Source: Hydrogenovibrio crunogenus
Lineage (GTDB): Bacteria > Pseudomonadota > Gammaproteobacteria > Thiomicrospirales > Thiomicrospiraceae
Length of the DNA: 64,000 nt
Assembly (NCBI RefSeq): GCF_004786015.1
Contig: NZ_CP032096.1
Coordinates: forward strand, 310,001-374,000
Reading direction: 5' to 3'
Part shown: in pieces, positions 9,050 to 17,081 of the stretch
Layout: every line of letters starts with the position of its first letter
Position numbering within the stretch: position 1 is the stretch's first letter
The notes under the pieces: generated by a model
Told to the model about the DNA's origin: nothing
What the model saw: only the letters and a program-made list of their open reading frames with translations
The model's database searches: none
Program-made: the position numbers and the translations under genes

Positions 9050-10057
9050 ATGAACTTATCCTTCAATATAGACACCCGGCTTTTGCCGGGTGTTTTGCTT
9101 TTATCCTTTTTATTATTATCCGGGTGCGCAACCGCTCCGCAAACCAAGGCGTTATATGAGCGTTCTTCAATGCCTGTCAAACCAACGGTTGAGTTGACCG
9201 ATGTCCCGTTTTTTCCTCAGGAAAAATATCAATGTGGTCCGGCGGCACTGGCAACAGTTCTTAATTATCAGAAAATAAAGGTTTCTCCCGATACCTTAAC
9301 GCCTTCCATCTATGTGCCCGAACGGCAGGGGAGCTTTCAGCTAGAAGTTATGGCGGCTGCTCGACAATATGGGCAAGTGGCCTATGTCATCAATCCTAGT
9401 ATGGATGCATTGCTAAAAGAAGTCGAAGCAGGTAACCCAGTATTGGTGTTGCAAAATTTGGGGCTTGAAAGCTATCCGGTATGGCATTTTTCGGTGGTGG
9501 TTGGGTATGATCTCGCTAGCTCAACCATGATTTTACGTTCAGGCACGACCCGTCGCTGGCAAACCTCATTGTCAAATTTTGAACAAACTTGGCTTCGTTC
9601 AAATTATTGGGGCTTGGTTATTACTGATCCATCCCACTTACCGACCACGGCGGAGTATCCGGCTTGGTTAAAAGCGGCTTATGATTTAGAGAGTGTGCAA
9701 CAGTTTAGGGCTGCTGAAAAAGCCTATTTGACCGCAACGCGCACTTGGCCTGAGCAAAAAAATGCTTGGTTGGCATTAACCAACTTGTATTATCAGCAAG
9801 GGCAAACGGCGAAAGCATTAGAGGTTTTTAGTTCTATCATGTCGGAATTTTCTAAATCCGCAGAGATGTGGAATAACTATGCTTATGTATTACAAGCGGA
9901 AGGATGTCATAAAGCAGCGTTTAAAGCAGCACAATGTGGTTTAAAGTTGTCTCCGAATGATCTTAATCTGCAAGCAACAGTGGCTGAAATGCGCTCAAAT
10001 TCAACCCTTCTTTCTTCTCAACGGCATTGTCCAATCCTGAAATGCAAACCAAAATAA
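9050..10057 (+). CDS. PA2778-type C39-like cysteine peptidase lipoprotein with TPR repeats
   Basis: 335 aa. The N-terminal lipobox LLLSGC (about residues 20-25) indicates a lipoprotein. The C39-like peptidase domain (about 50-190) has the catalytic Cys in KYQCGPAALATVLNY and a His in WHFSVVVGYD, followed by TPR-like repeats (about 200-310). It is the usual partner of PA2779-family proteins; the pair has been linked by context to peptide or bacteriocin-like processing, but no substrate is visible. No clear Shine-Dalgarno sequence is seen, so coupling to the upstream gene is likely. Confidence 0.8.
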   Translation: MNLSFNIDTRLLPGVLLLSFLLLSGCATAPQTKALYERSSMPVKPTVELTDVPFFPQEKYQCGPAALATVLNYQKIKVSPDTLTPSIYVPERQGSFQLEVMAAARQYGQVAYVINPSMDALLKEVEAGNPVLVLQNLGLESYPVWHFSVVVGYDLASSTMILRSGTTRRWQTSLSNFEQTWLRSNYWGLVITDPSHLPTTAEYPAWLKAAYDLESVQQFRAAEKAYLTATRTWPEQKNAWLALTNLYYQQGQTAKALEVFSSIMSEFSKSAEMWNNYAYVLQAEGCHKAAFKAAQCGLKLSPNDLNLQATVAEMRSNSTLLSSQRHCPILKCKPK

Positions 10058-10378
10058 TTCCATTGTAATGAACGAGCTTCTTTCAAAAAATGATTGTAGT
10101 ATCACTATTTTAACCAATTGATTCTTAGTGACTTTTTAAAGAAATTAAGACGGTTTGAAAAATCTTTAAATAGAGTGAAAAAATTACTTGCAATGAATTA
10201 AAAAAGGGGAATAATACGCTCTCCTTTTTTCCAAAAGAAAAATGGTTATACCTCACGTGATGTCACTTAGGCATACGTGGTTGGGGTTCATCAAACTACG
10301 CCTTTGTTTGTGAACTAATATTAATCATTCATCCGTATACATTTCTTTTTTGCGGGTGTTTTATAAGGTACTCCTTAC
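10058..10378 (+). promoter_or_regulatory. speD upstream region with sigma-70 promoter
   Basis: This gene-free stretch holds a candidate promoter: -35 TTGCAA (10188-10193), 16-bp spacer, -10 AATAAT (10210-10215). That leaves a long 5' UTR of about 155 nt before speD. The UTR contains an imperfect hairpin (arms 10276-10284 and 10292-10300, loop 10285-10291, with an outer AGG/CCT clamp). The AAAAAAGGGGA / TCTCCTTTTTT pairing across 10199-10230 overlaps the promoter and could act as a terminator for the upstream unit. Confidence 0.45.
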
Positions 10379-10882
10379 ATGCCAAATTCAGAAAACGTCC
10401 TGGTCACGGGTAACGACCACTTTGAAGTGATTGAAAAAACCACCGTGATTGATGACACCTGGCCAACACATGACCAGGCGATTGAGGATCAAACTTTAGA
10501 TCATTTTATTTGCCGAGACGGTAAAACCTTTGCAGGCACGCATTTAATTGCAGATTTTTGGGGGGCGTCTCATTTAGATGACCTTGCTTTAATGGAAAAA
10601 GCGTTGCGTGAAGCGGTTGAAAAAGCGAAGGCGACATTGTTGCACATTCACTTACATCACTTTACACCCAATGGGGGTATTTCAGGAGTCGCCGTTCTGG
10701 CTGAATCCCATATCAGTGTACATAGCTGGCCTGAGCGAAACTATGCGGCGTTTGACGTGTTTATGTGCGGTGATTCGGAACCGGCCAAGGCCATTGAAGT
10801 GTTAGAAGCCGCTTTCACGCCGAGTAAAGTCGGGGTGGACAATATTCTGCGCGGGGAAGTCACTGATGACAACCAAAGCTAA
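10379..10882 (+). CDS. speD: S-adenosylmethionine decarboxylase proenzyme SpeD
   Basis: Pyruvoyl enzyme that makes decarboxylated SAM, the aminopropyl donor for spermidine. The self-cleavage/pyruvoyl site is the Ser of ESHISVHSWPE, followed by the catalytic AAFDVFMCG. At 167 aa it is longer than the short class 1B enzymes because of about 45 extra N-terminal residues before GTHLIADFWGA, a region I do not recognise. The gene overlaps speE by 17 bases. Confidence 0.92.
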   Translation: MPNSENVLVTGNDHFEVIEKTTVIDDTWPTHDQAIEDQTLDHFICRDGKTFAGTHLIADFWGASHLDDLALMEKALREAVEKAKATLLHIHLHHFTPNGGISGVAVLAESHISVHSWPERNYAAFDVFMCGDSEPAKAIEVLEAAFTPSKVGVDNILRGEVTDDNQS

Positions 10883-11735
10883 AACAACCAATACGTATTT
10901 AGAAACGCTTTATCCAACCTGGGGACAGCAGTTTGTGATGAGTGAGGTGCTGTTTGAAGTCGATACCGGGCATCAGCATTTGATCATTTTCAAAAATGAT
11001 CAGTGGGGGACGGTGATGGCTTTAGATGGCGTGATTCAGACCACGGAAAAAGATGAGTTCATTTATCACGAAATGATGACGCATGTCCCAATGTTCGCGC
11101 ATGGCAACGCTAAGAAAGTGTTGATTATCGGCGGCGGTGACGGGGGGATTTTGCGTGAAGTGTTGAAACATCCAACTGTCGACACAGTGACTCAGGTTGA
11201 GATTGATCAGCAAGTCATTGACATGTGTAAGCAATACCTGCCTAAGCATTCAGCGGGTGCTTTTGAACACTCGAAGGCTAACGTAGTGATCGCTGATGGG
11301 GTGGATTTTGTGACTGACTGCACGGAAAAATTTGATGTAATTATTTCCGATTCAACCGACCCGATTGGCCCAGGAGAAGTGTTATTCACCTCTCGCTTTT
11401 ACCAAGGCATTCAGTCATGTTTGAACGATGGCGGGTTGTTCGTGGCGCAAAACGGGGTCAGTTTTATGCAGGCGGATGAAGTCACCACGACGTTTAAGCG
11501 TTTGTCACCGTTATTCAACGAGTCGAGTTTTTATTCGGCCGCTGTCCCCACATACGTGGGTGGGATTATGACGTTTGCCTGGGCAACGAATGATCTGAGT
11601 TTAAAGCAACAGTCCGTTGACGTCATTCGGTCACGTTATGACGCCGCGGCGATTGAAACGCGTTTTTATACGCCGGAATTACATATTGGGGCCTTTGCAC
11701 TGCCCAAATACTTACAACAAGCAATACAAGCATAA
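10866..11735 (+). CDS. speE: Spermidine synthase SpeE
   Basis: Transfers the aminopropyl group from decarboxylated SAM to putrescine. Motifs are the GGGDGGILREVLKH nucleotide site, VEIDQQVIDMCKQYLP, DSTDPIGPGEVLF (catalytic Asp), and the QNGVSF region near residue 195. 289 aa, full length. The ATG lies inside speD, so the two are translationally coupled. With the decarboxylase downstream, the operon can make spermidine from ornithine. Confidence 0.96.
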   Translation: MTTKAKTTNTYLETLYPTWGQQFVMSEVLFEVDTGHQHLIIFKNDQWGTVMALDGVIQTTEKDEFIYHEMMTHVPMFAHGNAKKVLIIGGGDGGILREVLKHPTVDTVTQVEIDQQVIDMCKQYLPKHSAGAFEHSKANVVIADGVDFVTDCTEKFDVIISDSTDPIGPGEVLFTSRFYQGIQSCLNDGGLFVAQNGVSFMQADEVTTTFKRLSPLFNESSFYSAAVPTYVGGIMTFAWATNDLSLKQQSVDVIRSRYDAAAIETRFYTPELHIGAFALPKYLQQAIQA

Positions 11736-11785
11736 GCAATACATTAATTTACAGGCTGATTCGGCCTTTTGGAGAATAACATAAA

Positions 11786-12982
11786 TTGAATACAGCAGAA
11801 CTCGTCCAACATTTTGCAGAACAGACGCACCCGGATGAACTTGAGCAGTTTGACCGCTCAACCTTAAGGGACTTGCTGACACAGCATGAAACGCCTTTTC
11901 TGGTTTTGGATTTGCAAGAAGTGGAATACCAGTACAGTGCTTTGCAAAAAGCGTTGCCTGGGGTTGAGTTATTTTATGCCATTAAATCACTCGCACACCC
12001 TGCCGTGATTCGTCGGTTGAAAAAACTGGGAGGCAGTTTTGATTTGGCCACGTCAGGAGAAGTTGACTTGGTTAAAGGGTTGGGCATTGAAGGGCATCAA
12101 TGTATTCACACTCACCCGATTAAAAAAGACCGTGAAATTCGTCATGCGTTGGATTTCGGGTGCACCCGGTTTGTGGTGGACAACCCGGATGAAGTGCTGA
12201 AGTTTATTCCGTATAAAGATGAAGTGGAATTGATGATACGGGTCAGTTTCCGCAGCCAGGATGCCATTGTCGATTTATCCCGTAAGTTTGGGTCGGCCTT
12301 GGAAGAATTGCCAGGCCTGGTTAATTTAGCGATGGAAAATGGCTTAACCGTGTCGGGCTTGTCTTTCCACGTGGGATCGCAATCCTTGTCGCCTTTTGCC
12401 CAAGTGAACGCGGTGCAGGCTTCGATTTCGGCCATGAAAGAAATGTCCCATGTTCATTGGAAATGGCTCGATATTGGAGGCAGTTTTCCGGTGTCCTATC
12501 AAGGTCCGGTCATGCCGATCGAAGATTTTTGTGCGCCAATTATGGAAGCGTTAGCTGAATTGCCAGCTTCCGTGAAGGTGTTTGCGGAACCGGGTCGATT
12601 CATTTCAGCGCCTTCGATGATTGAAGTCATTCGAGTGGTGGGGAAAGCGAAACGTGGTGCTCGAACTTGGTATTATCTGGACGATGGCGTTTATGGGGCG
12701 TTGAGTGGTCAAATGTATGATCATGCTAAGTATCCGATTGCCCCTTTAAAACCGGTTGATCCGACAGGCGATTTTTATCCGAGTGTGTTGGCTGGGCCGA
12801 CCTGTGACAGTGTCGATGTGGTGGATGAAGACATTGAACTGCCGGAATTAGCGGTGGGTGATATTTTGATTGCGAAACAAATGGGCGCCTATACCATTGC
12901 GTCTGCGTCGGAATTTAACTATTATCCTAAACCTAAGATAGTGGTGGTTGAAGACTTAATTGACCATACGGATGATGAATAG
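11786..12982 (+). CDS. Ornithine (lysine/ornithine) decarboxylase, alanine-racemase fold
   Basis: PLP enzyme of fold type III that decarboxylates ornithine to putrescine, feeding SpeE. The PLP lysine is in FYAIKSLAHP (about K67), the glycine loop is WLDIGGSFPV, EPGRF binds phosphate, and the catalytic Cys is in GPTCDSVD (about C332). 398 aa. The best start is TTG at 11786, preceded by TTTTGGAG; no in-frame ATG fits. Ornithine and lysine preference cannot be separated by eye. A copy of CCAGGCCTGG lies inside at 12311-12320. Confidence 0.88.
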   Translation: MNTAELVQHFAEQTHPDELEQFDRSTLRDLLTQHETPFLVLDLQEVEYQYSALQKALPGVELFYAIKSLAHPAVIRRLKKLGGSFDLATSGEVDLVKGLGIEGHQCIHTHPIKKDREIRHALDFGCTRFVVDNPDEVLKFIPYKDEVELMIRVSFRSQDAIVDLSRKFGSALEELPGLVNLAMENGLTVSGLSFHVGSQSLSPFAQVNAVQASISAMKEMSHVHWKWLDIGGSFPVSYQGPVMPIEDFCAPIMEALAELPASVKVFAEPGRFISAPSMIEVIRVVGKAKRGARTWYYLDDGVYGALSGQMYDHAKYPIAPLKPVDPTGDFYPSVLAGPTCDSVDVVDEDIELPELAVGDILIAKQMGAYTIASASEFNYYPKPKIVVVEDLIDHTDDE

Positions 12983-12993
12983 AGGATAACAAG

Positions 12994-13410
12994 ATGGCAA
13001 CAATCATTAAATGGCAAGGTGGAATGGCCTTTGAAGGCACAACAGAAAGTGGGCACTCCGTATTGATGGATGCGGCGCCTGAAGTCGGTGGTGAAAACAA
13101 AGGCGCGCGCCCCATGGAAATGGTGTTGCTTGGATTGGGTGGCTGTACCAGCATTGATGTGATCATGATGTTGCAAAAGAGTAAGCAGGCGGTTGACGAT
13201 TGTCAGGTTGAAATCACCGCTGAGCGCTCCGACAGCATTCCCAAAGTGTTTACGAAAATTCATGTGCATTTTAAAATTACTGGACAAGATTTAAATCTTA
13301 AAAAAGTGGAAAGAGCGGTCAACTTATCGGCTGAAAAATATTGTTCGGTGTCCAAAATGTTGGAGCACTCTGTCGAAATGTCTCATGATTTCGAGATTGT
13401 TGCGCCATAA
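12994..13410 (+). CDS. OsmC-family peroxiredoxin-like protein (YhfA type)
   Basis: 138 aa, small OsmC/Ohr-fold protein. The two conserved cysteines are in LGGCTSIDV (about C50) and EKYCSVSKML (about C116), the usual pair for thiol-dependent peroxide reduction. Its RPMEMVLLGLGGC segment resembles the YhfA subgroup, whose substrate is unclear. GAGG precedes the ATG, 11 bases after the decarboxylase stop, so it may be the last gene of the spe operon. The following convergent palindrome ends the unit. Confidence 0.85.
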   Translation: MATIIKWQGGMAFEGTTESGHSVLMDAAPEVGGENKGARPMEMVLLGLGGCTSIDVIMMLQKSKQAVDDCQVEITAERSDSIPKVFTKIHVHFKITGQDLNLKKVERAVNLSAEKYCSVSKMLEHSVEMSHDFEIVAP

Positions 13411-13471
13411 CGCTTTTTAAGTCATTCCATTGATCGGTTGAATGATCTTCTGATTGGGTGTGACTCTCCGT

Positions 13472-13515
13472 CTTAAACAAAAAAACGACCAGGCCTGGTC
13501 GTTTTTTTGTTTAAG
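13472..13515. terminator. 44-bp perfect palindrome, bidirectional terminator
   Basis: This perfect inverted repeat is centred on CCAGGCCTGG (13489-13498). Its arms run outward through ACGA/TCGT and an A7/T7 tract. It sits between the convergent osmC-like and M42-like genes and includes the latter's stop codon. Each strand reads a G+C-rich stem followed by seven T, so it can terminate both ways. Confidence 0.88.
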
Positions 13516-14572
13516 GTTTCAGGGTTGCAAGATGCATAAGAACGTTTAAGAAGGCTTCACAAGCTTCAATGGAAGCGGTTTCATTCATGGTGTGATAACC
13601 GGTAGTCGGAATTTGGAGTGTGGTGCCGTGCACCAGTCCATTTGCATTGGCGGTGATTCTACCCAGCTCTGTGCGTCCAATACTCATTCGAGCTTGATCT
13701 GAGCCTAATGTCTGTTGGTTGAGGTGTTCTATATATTGATCCTTAAAACTAAAGGGAATGTCGAGATCAAAACAAAGTCGTGCCAAATCCTGAGTGGTTT
13801 CTAGATGAAATTCGGCATGTTCATCTTTGTTTCTGAGCACCACCAATTGTTTGTCCGCTTCTTCTCGATTACGGTAAGGACTGGTATCTAACACATATAA
13901 GTTATTGGTCGGGTCTCCAAATCGGCGATACCATTCCAGTAAATAACGCCAACTTCCACCCGACTCTTCTTCTGCGGTAAAAAAGGCCGTTCCCTGATAT
14001 CCCAAACTGAATAAATGCACCAGCATGGCGGCGGTCAAAACATTGTCGAGCTGACCAGACAGCAACCCATCATCTACTTTGAGTTTGTCTTGGAAACCGA
14101 CAGGCGTTCCAGCAACCAAATGTTCTAAGCCTTCAACCTCAAAAATTAAGTTATTACGAAATTCACAAATATAAGCATTGTTAATCGTCCCTGACCCCCG
14201 GTAAGCACCTGACCAGGGTTCGTAGGCTAAAACAGGTGTGCTTTCAAAACGGTTCATTAAGGTCATTTTCAGTTCATTACTGACATCATTACCGAGTAGG
14301 TCGGTCATTTTTCCGGCAATGAAAGCGGCAAACTGGAATTCATTTGGTCCTGTACACATGAGTCCGTGACGATCGATATGGCTTGAAAAGTGACAGCTTT
14401 CCGGCGCATTTCCTTGCGCTACCAGTAAGCCTTCATACCAAGTGACCTTGGCACCACGCTCTTCCAGCTCGCGTTGCAGTACTCTAAAAAAAGAATGTTC
14501 TGCACCGACGACACTGGGTTGTCTGATTAATGATTTTAATAAATCGAGAAATTCACTGAAACTATTGTCCAT
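13511..14572 (-). CDS. M42/M20-like metallopeptidase
   Basis: 353-aa cytosolic-looking protein. Metal-ligand type motifs appear in family order: SSHIDRHG (H65, D67), SGQLDNVLTAAML (bridging Asp), FTAEEESGG (Glu pair), VLDTSPY, and a C-terminal His in TTGYHTMNE. This matches dinuclear aminopeptidases/deacetylases of the M42/M28 group. The substrate cannot be read from the sequence. The gene stands alone between the palindrome and bioA, 106 bases from bioA, on the same strand. Confidence 0.72.
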   Translation of the reverse strand: MDNSFSEFLDLLKSLIRQPSVVGAEHSFFRVLQRELEERGAKVTWYEGLLVAQGNAPESCHFSSHIDRHGLMCTGPNEFQFAAFIAGKMTDLLGNDVSNELKMTLMNRFESTPVLAYEPWSGAYRGSGTINNAYICEFRNNLIFEVEGLEHLVAGTPVGFQDKLKVDDGLLSGQLDNVLTAAMLVHLFSLGYQGTAFFTAEEESGGSWRYLLEWYRRFGDPTNNLYVLDTSPYRNREEADKQLVVLRNKDEHAEFHLETTQDLARLCFDLDIPFSFKDQYIEHLNQQTLGSDQARMSIGRTELGRITANANGLVHGTTLQIPTTGYHTMNETASIEACEAFLNVLMHLATLKP

Positions 14573-14678
14573 GCTAGACCTATATTAAGAAGCATAAGAT
14601 GCGAAGACTTCAATTTTAATTGAAGTCATTCAAAAAGAAAGCACTCATTCATTTAAAGATTTGGATAGGCGATCTTCG

Positions 14679-15971
14679 TTAGCGCTGCAGCGCTTGAGTG
14701 ATGGCGGTTTTTAGTCCTTCAGTTAATTGCTTGAGTTGGTCTGCGGGAATGTTGTAGGCTGGCATGGTATAAATAAGTTTGCCAAAAGGACGAATCCAGA
14801 CGCCGTTTTGAACAGCCAGATGTTGAATGGTTTCACCTAAATCATTGCGCTCCAGTTCAATGACGCCTATTGCTCCTAACACTCGCGTATCGGCAACACC
14901 AGGTAGCGATTTTAAAGAGTGAAACGTATTGAGGAAATGCGATTCAATCCGTTGAATATTTTCTTGCCATGGGGAGGCTAATAATACATCAATATTGGAG
15001 GATGCAGCTCGACAAGCAAGCGGGTTGGCCATAAAGGTTGGACCATGCATGAGCAGGCCTGGTTGGCCTTGGCTAATGGTGTCGCTGATTTTTTCTGTGG
15101 CCAGAGTGGCCGCCAGCGTGATATTCCCACCAGTCAATGTTTTGCCTAGTGCCATAATGTCGGGGCTGATGTTGGCCCAGTCGCAGGCAAATAGTTTTCC
15201 GGTTCGCCCAAACCCGGTAGCGATTTCATCTGCAATGAGTAATACGTTAAATTCATCGCACAGTTCACGAACTTGGCGTAGATAGTCTGGGCGATAGAAA
15301 CGCATCCCTCCAGCACCTTGCACAATAGGTTCCAAGGTCACCGCGGCTATTTCAGTGTGATGTTTTTCAAGTAATGTTTTAAATTCGGCAATGTCTTGAT
15401 TGTCCGAGTCAATATCGAACCCTTTTTGCGGAGCGGGCGCAAAAAAGTGCTGGGGCAATGTGCTGTTAAATAAACGGTGCATGCCATTATCCGGGTCGCA
15501 GATTGACATGGTGGCAAACGTATCCCCGTGGTAGCCATTTTTGAGTGCTAAGAGTTTATTTTTTTGAGGTTGTTCTAAGCTAATCCAATATTGTATAGCC
15601 ATTTTAATAGCCACTTCCATCGCGACGGAACCGGAGTCCGTGAAAAATACTTTTTGTAATGGCGGGGGCGTCAGTTTGATGAGACGTTTTGCCAATTCAA
15701 TGGCAGGTTCATGGGTCAAGCCTCCAAACATAATATGCGGCATGGTTTCGATTTGGTCAATCATCGCTTTTTGAATGGCAGGATGGTTGTAGCCATGAAG
15801 AGCGGCCCACCATGAGCTCATGCCGTCTACCAATTCTTTGCCGTCAGATAAGGTAATGATGGAACCTTGGGTTTTGGCAACGCCGATGGCGGGAGTATCA
15901 GCCGGCATTTTTGCATAAGGGTGCCAAATGTGTTCTTGATCAAATTGTAAAAGTGATTGCCAGTGAGTCAT
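14679..15971 (-). CDS. bioA: Adenosylmethionine-8-amino-7-oxononanoate aminotransferase BioA
   Basis: PLP transaminase that converts KAPA to DAPA with SAM as amino donor, directly before BioD in biotin synthesis. HIWHPYAKM at the N terminus, SSWWAALHGYNHP, FFTDSGSVAMEVAIKMA, NGYHGDTFATMS, LIADEIATGFGRTG and the PLP lysine in ALGKTLTGG are all BioA signatures. 430 aa. The biotin genes bioF, bioB and bioC are not in the window. Confidence 0.95.
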   Translation of the reverse strand: MTHWQSLLQFDQEHIWHPYAKMPADTPAIGVAKTQGSIITLSDGKELVDGMSSWWAALHGYNHPAIQKAMIDQIETMPHIMFGGLTHEPAIELAKRLIKLTPPPLQKVFFTDSGSVAMEVAIKMAIQYWISLEQPQKNKLLALKNGYHGDTFATMSICDPDNGMHRLFNSTLPQHFFAPAPQKGFDIDSDNQDIAEFKTLLEKHHTEIAAVTLEPIVQGAGGMRFYRPDYLRQVRELCDEFNVLLIADEIATGFGRTGKLFACDWANISPDIMALGKTLTGGNITLAATLATEKISDTISQGQPGLLMHGPTFMANPLACRAASSNIDVLLASPWQENIQRIESHFLNTFHSLKSLPGVADTRVLGAIGVIELERNDLGETIQHLAVQNGVWIRPFGKLIYTMPAYNIPADQLKQLTEGLKTAITQALQR

Positions 15972-16242
15972 ATTTATATTTCAGTCATTTATCGTTAGCG
16001 TATGATAACGAAAACATACCAGAGTTTCATTATCCTAAAAATTAAGTTTCAAAAAAGAGGCTGACATAATCAGCGCAGAAGCATTACTGTAGAGGTCTCA
16101 ATGGTTTCTTAAAGGTTTCTTAATGACTGCTATAAAAAAATAAAATACCTAAGTAGTTGATGTTACTTTAAAAAGAAGTAGAATAGTTTGCAAGTAACGA
16201 AAACAATGTTTAATTGTTGTTACCGGTATTAGACAGAAAATT
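15972..16242 (+). promoter_or_regulatory. Promoter region upstream of the tandem riboswitch
   Basis: This is the space between the divergent bioA start and the first aptamer. On the plus strand, TTGATG (16157-16162), a 16-bp spacer and TAGAAT (16179-16184) make a candidate sigma-70 promoter that would start transcripts about 50 nt before the first aptamer. The rest is AT-rich with no coding signal. Confidence 0.45.
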
Positions 16243-16312
16243 TTGCCAAACTTGTTGTGAAGCAAGGACGGAAAGCCATGGGTCTCAAGGTTTGAGATCG
16301 CCAGGTTGCCAA
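16243..16312 (+). ncRNA. Cyclic di-GMP-I riboswitch aptamer, copy 1
   Basis: The element starts at GCCAAAC (16245). It has a hairpin CTTGTT-GTGA-AGCAAG with a GNRA tetraloop, the core GGACGGAAAGCC, the second hairpin GGTCTCAA...TTGAGATC and the closing CGCCAGGTTGCC. This order and these conserved bases match the GEMM-I/c-di-GMP-I class (typical core GGACGCAAAGCC). The position that in characterised aptamers separates c-di-GMP from cGAMP binding (G versus A after GGAC) is G, pointing to c-di-GMP. One base after it differs from the usual C. Confidence 0.85.
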
Positions 16313-16419
16313 ATTGATTAGAAAATGCGTTTCTTGGCATTTGTATGATTGATTTGTTCCCATTTTTCCGGCCGTGGATTACAACAGGTATTCCTTTTCT
16401 TTCTAATGAAAGTTTTTAA

Positions 16420-16487
16420 TTGCCAAACTTGTTGTGAAGCAGGGACGGAAAGCCATGGGTCTCAATGTTTGAGATCGCCAGGTTGCA
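16420..16487 (+). ncRNA. Cyclic di-GMP-I riboswitch aptamer, copy 2
   Basis: This copy repeats 63 of 65 core bases of the first, 177 bases downstream. The two changes are structurally neutral: one turns an A-U pair of the first hairpin into G-U (AGCAAG to AGCAGG), and the other is in the loop of the second hairpin. Tandem aptamers of this class are known and sharpen the response to c-di-GMP. It ends about 60 bases before the start codon of the downstream gene. Confidence 0.85.
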
Positions 16488-16524
16488 AACCAGTACTTTC
16501 TACCACTCTTCAACACACGTTTCG

Positions 16525-16543
16525 CTTGAGTTCTCTCAAGGAG
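16525..16543 (+). promoter_or_regulatory. Hairpin sequestering the Shine-Dalgarno sequence
   Basis: The perfect hairpin CTTGAG-TTCT-CTCAAG (16525-16540) contains the first half of the Shine-Dalgarno AAGGAG (16538-16543), which lies 6 bases before the ATG at 16550. No U-tract follows, so this looks like a translational expression platform rather than a terminator. Confidence 0.55.
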
Positions 16544-16549
16544 ATGAAG

Positions 16550-17004
16550 ATGTTGTTTGTAAAAAAATAAACCGTCAGGCTCGACTGACGGTCGCTTGTA
16601 TTAGCTTAATGACAATGGGGGCGCCCGATGCATTGGCTGATACAAAAGATAATCTTGGTGTTCAATTACTGCAGACATTTCATGCGGTAAGTGGGTCTTT
16701 AAAAAACATGTTTGAAGTAGAAGCGAAGGTTAACCTTCGTACGCTAAATAGCTCTGCTTATTCCGTTGAGATAGAGCAGCCTTATTGTTGTCAGGCTCGG
16801 AAAAGCGTAACGGTTGTTGATTTTTTGCGCTTTGGAAATGATAAATCAAATATTGTTATGGGGTTTAACCTGGTCGATAGCAATTTATTGATTTCTAAAG
16901 GGGAACAATGGCAAATGTCATTGGGTGTTAAAGAAGCGAAAACCAAGCTGTATGGTTCCGATGATATGGGGGTCATGCTACGTTTTCAAGCTTCCCTTCA
17001 TTAG
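16550..17004 (+). pseudogene. Riboswitch-controlled small exported protein, frame interrupted at an A7 run
   Basis: From the ATG at 16550, ideally spaced from AAGGAG, the frame reads M-L-F-V-K-K and hits TAA at 16568. The -1 frame, entered across the run of seven A (16561-16567, slippery form A AAA AAA), continues for 145 codons to TAG at 17002. The joined 151-aa product has a perfect signal peptide (KK...RLTVACISLMTMGAPDALA, then D) and a mature part of beta-rich character with a CC pair near residue 83. No family was recognised. It could be a programmed frameshift, transcriptional slippage, a phase-variable or true frameshift mutation, or a sequence error. A long frame beginning at 16465 starts inside the aptamer and is not a credible gene start. 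Confidence 0.65.
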
Positions 17005-17044
17005 ATGGATGGCATGGGTTCAGCCAATTCGACTAAATCAAAAT

Positions 17045-17081
17045 AAAACGGTCATTATGAAGTTGTGTAATTGACCGTTTC
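17045..17081. terminator. Bidirectional terminator between the riboswitch gene and truC
   Basis: The nine-bp arms AAACGGTCA (17046-17054) and TGACCGTTT (17072-17080) enclose a 17-nt loop that contains the truC stop codon. A- and T-rich ends on both sides allow function in either direction for these convergent genes. Confidence 0.6.

Noticed and set aside
16243-16487. Direct repeats of 65 bases read as a CRISPR or mobile repeat
   Set aside because: Only two copies, with internal conserved riboswitch motifs and loop-only differences; no regular spacers or cas genes.
16465-17004. A 179-codon gene starting at the ATG in the second aptamer
   Set aside because: The start lies inside the structured aptamer without a Shine-Dalgarno sequence and puts unrelated residues before the signal peptide; the ATG at 16550 with a frameshift explains the data better.
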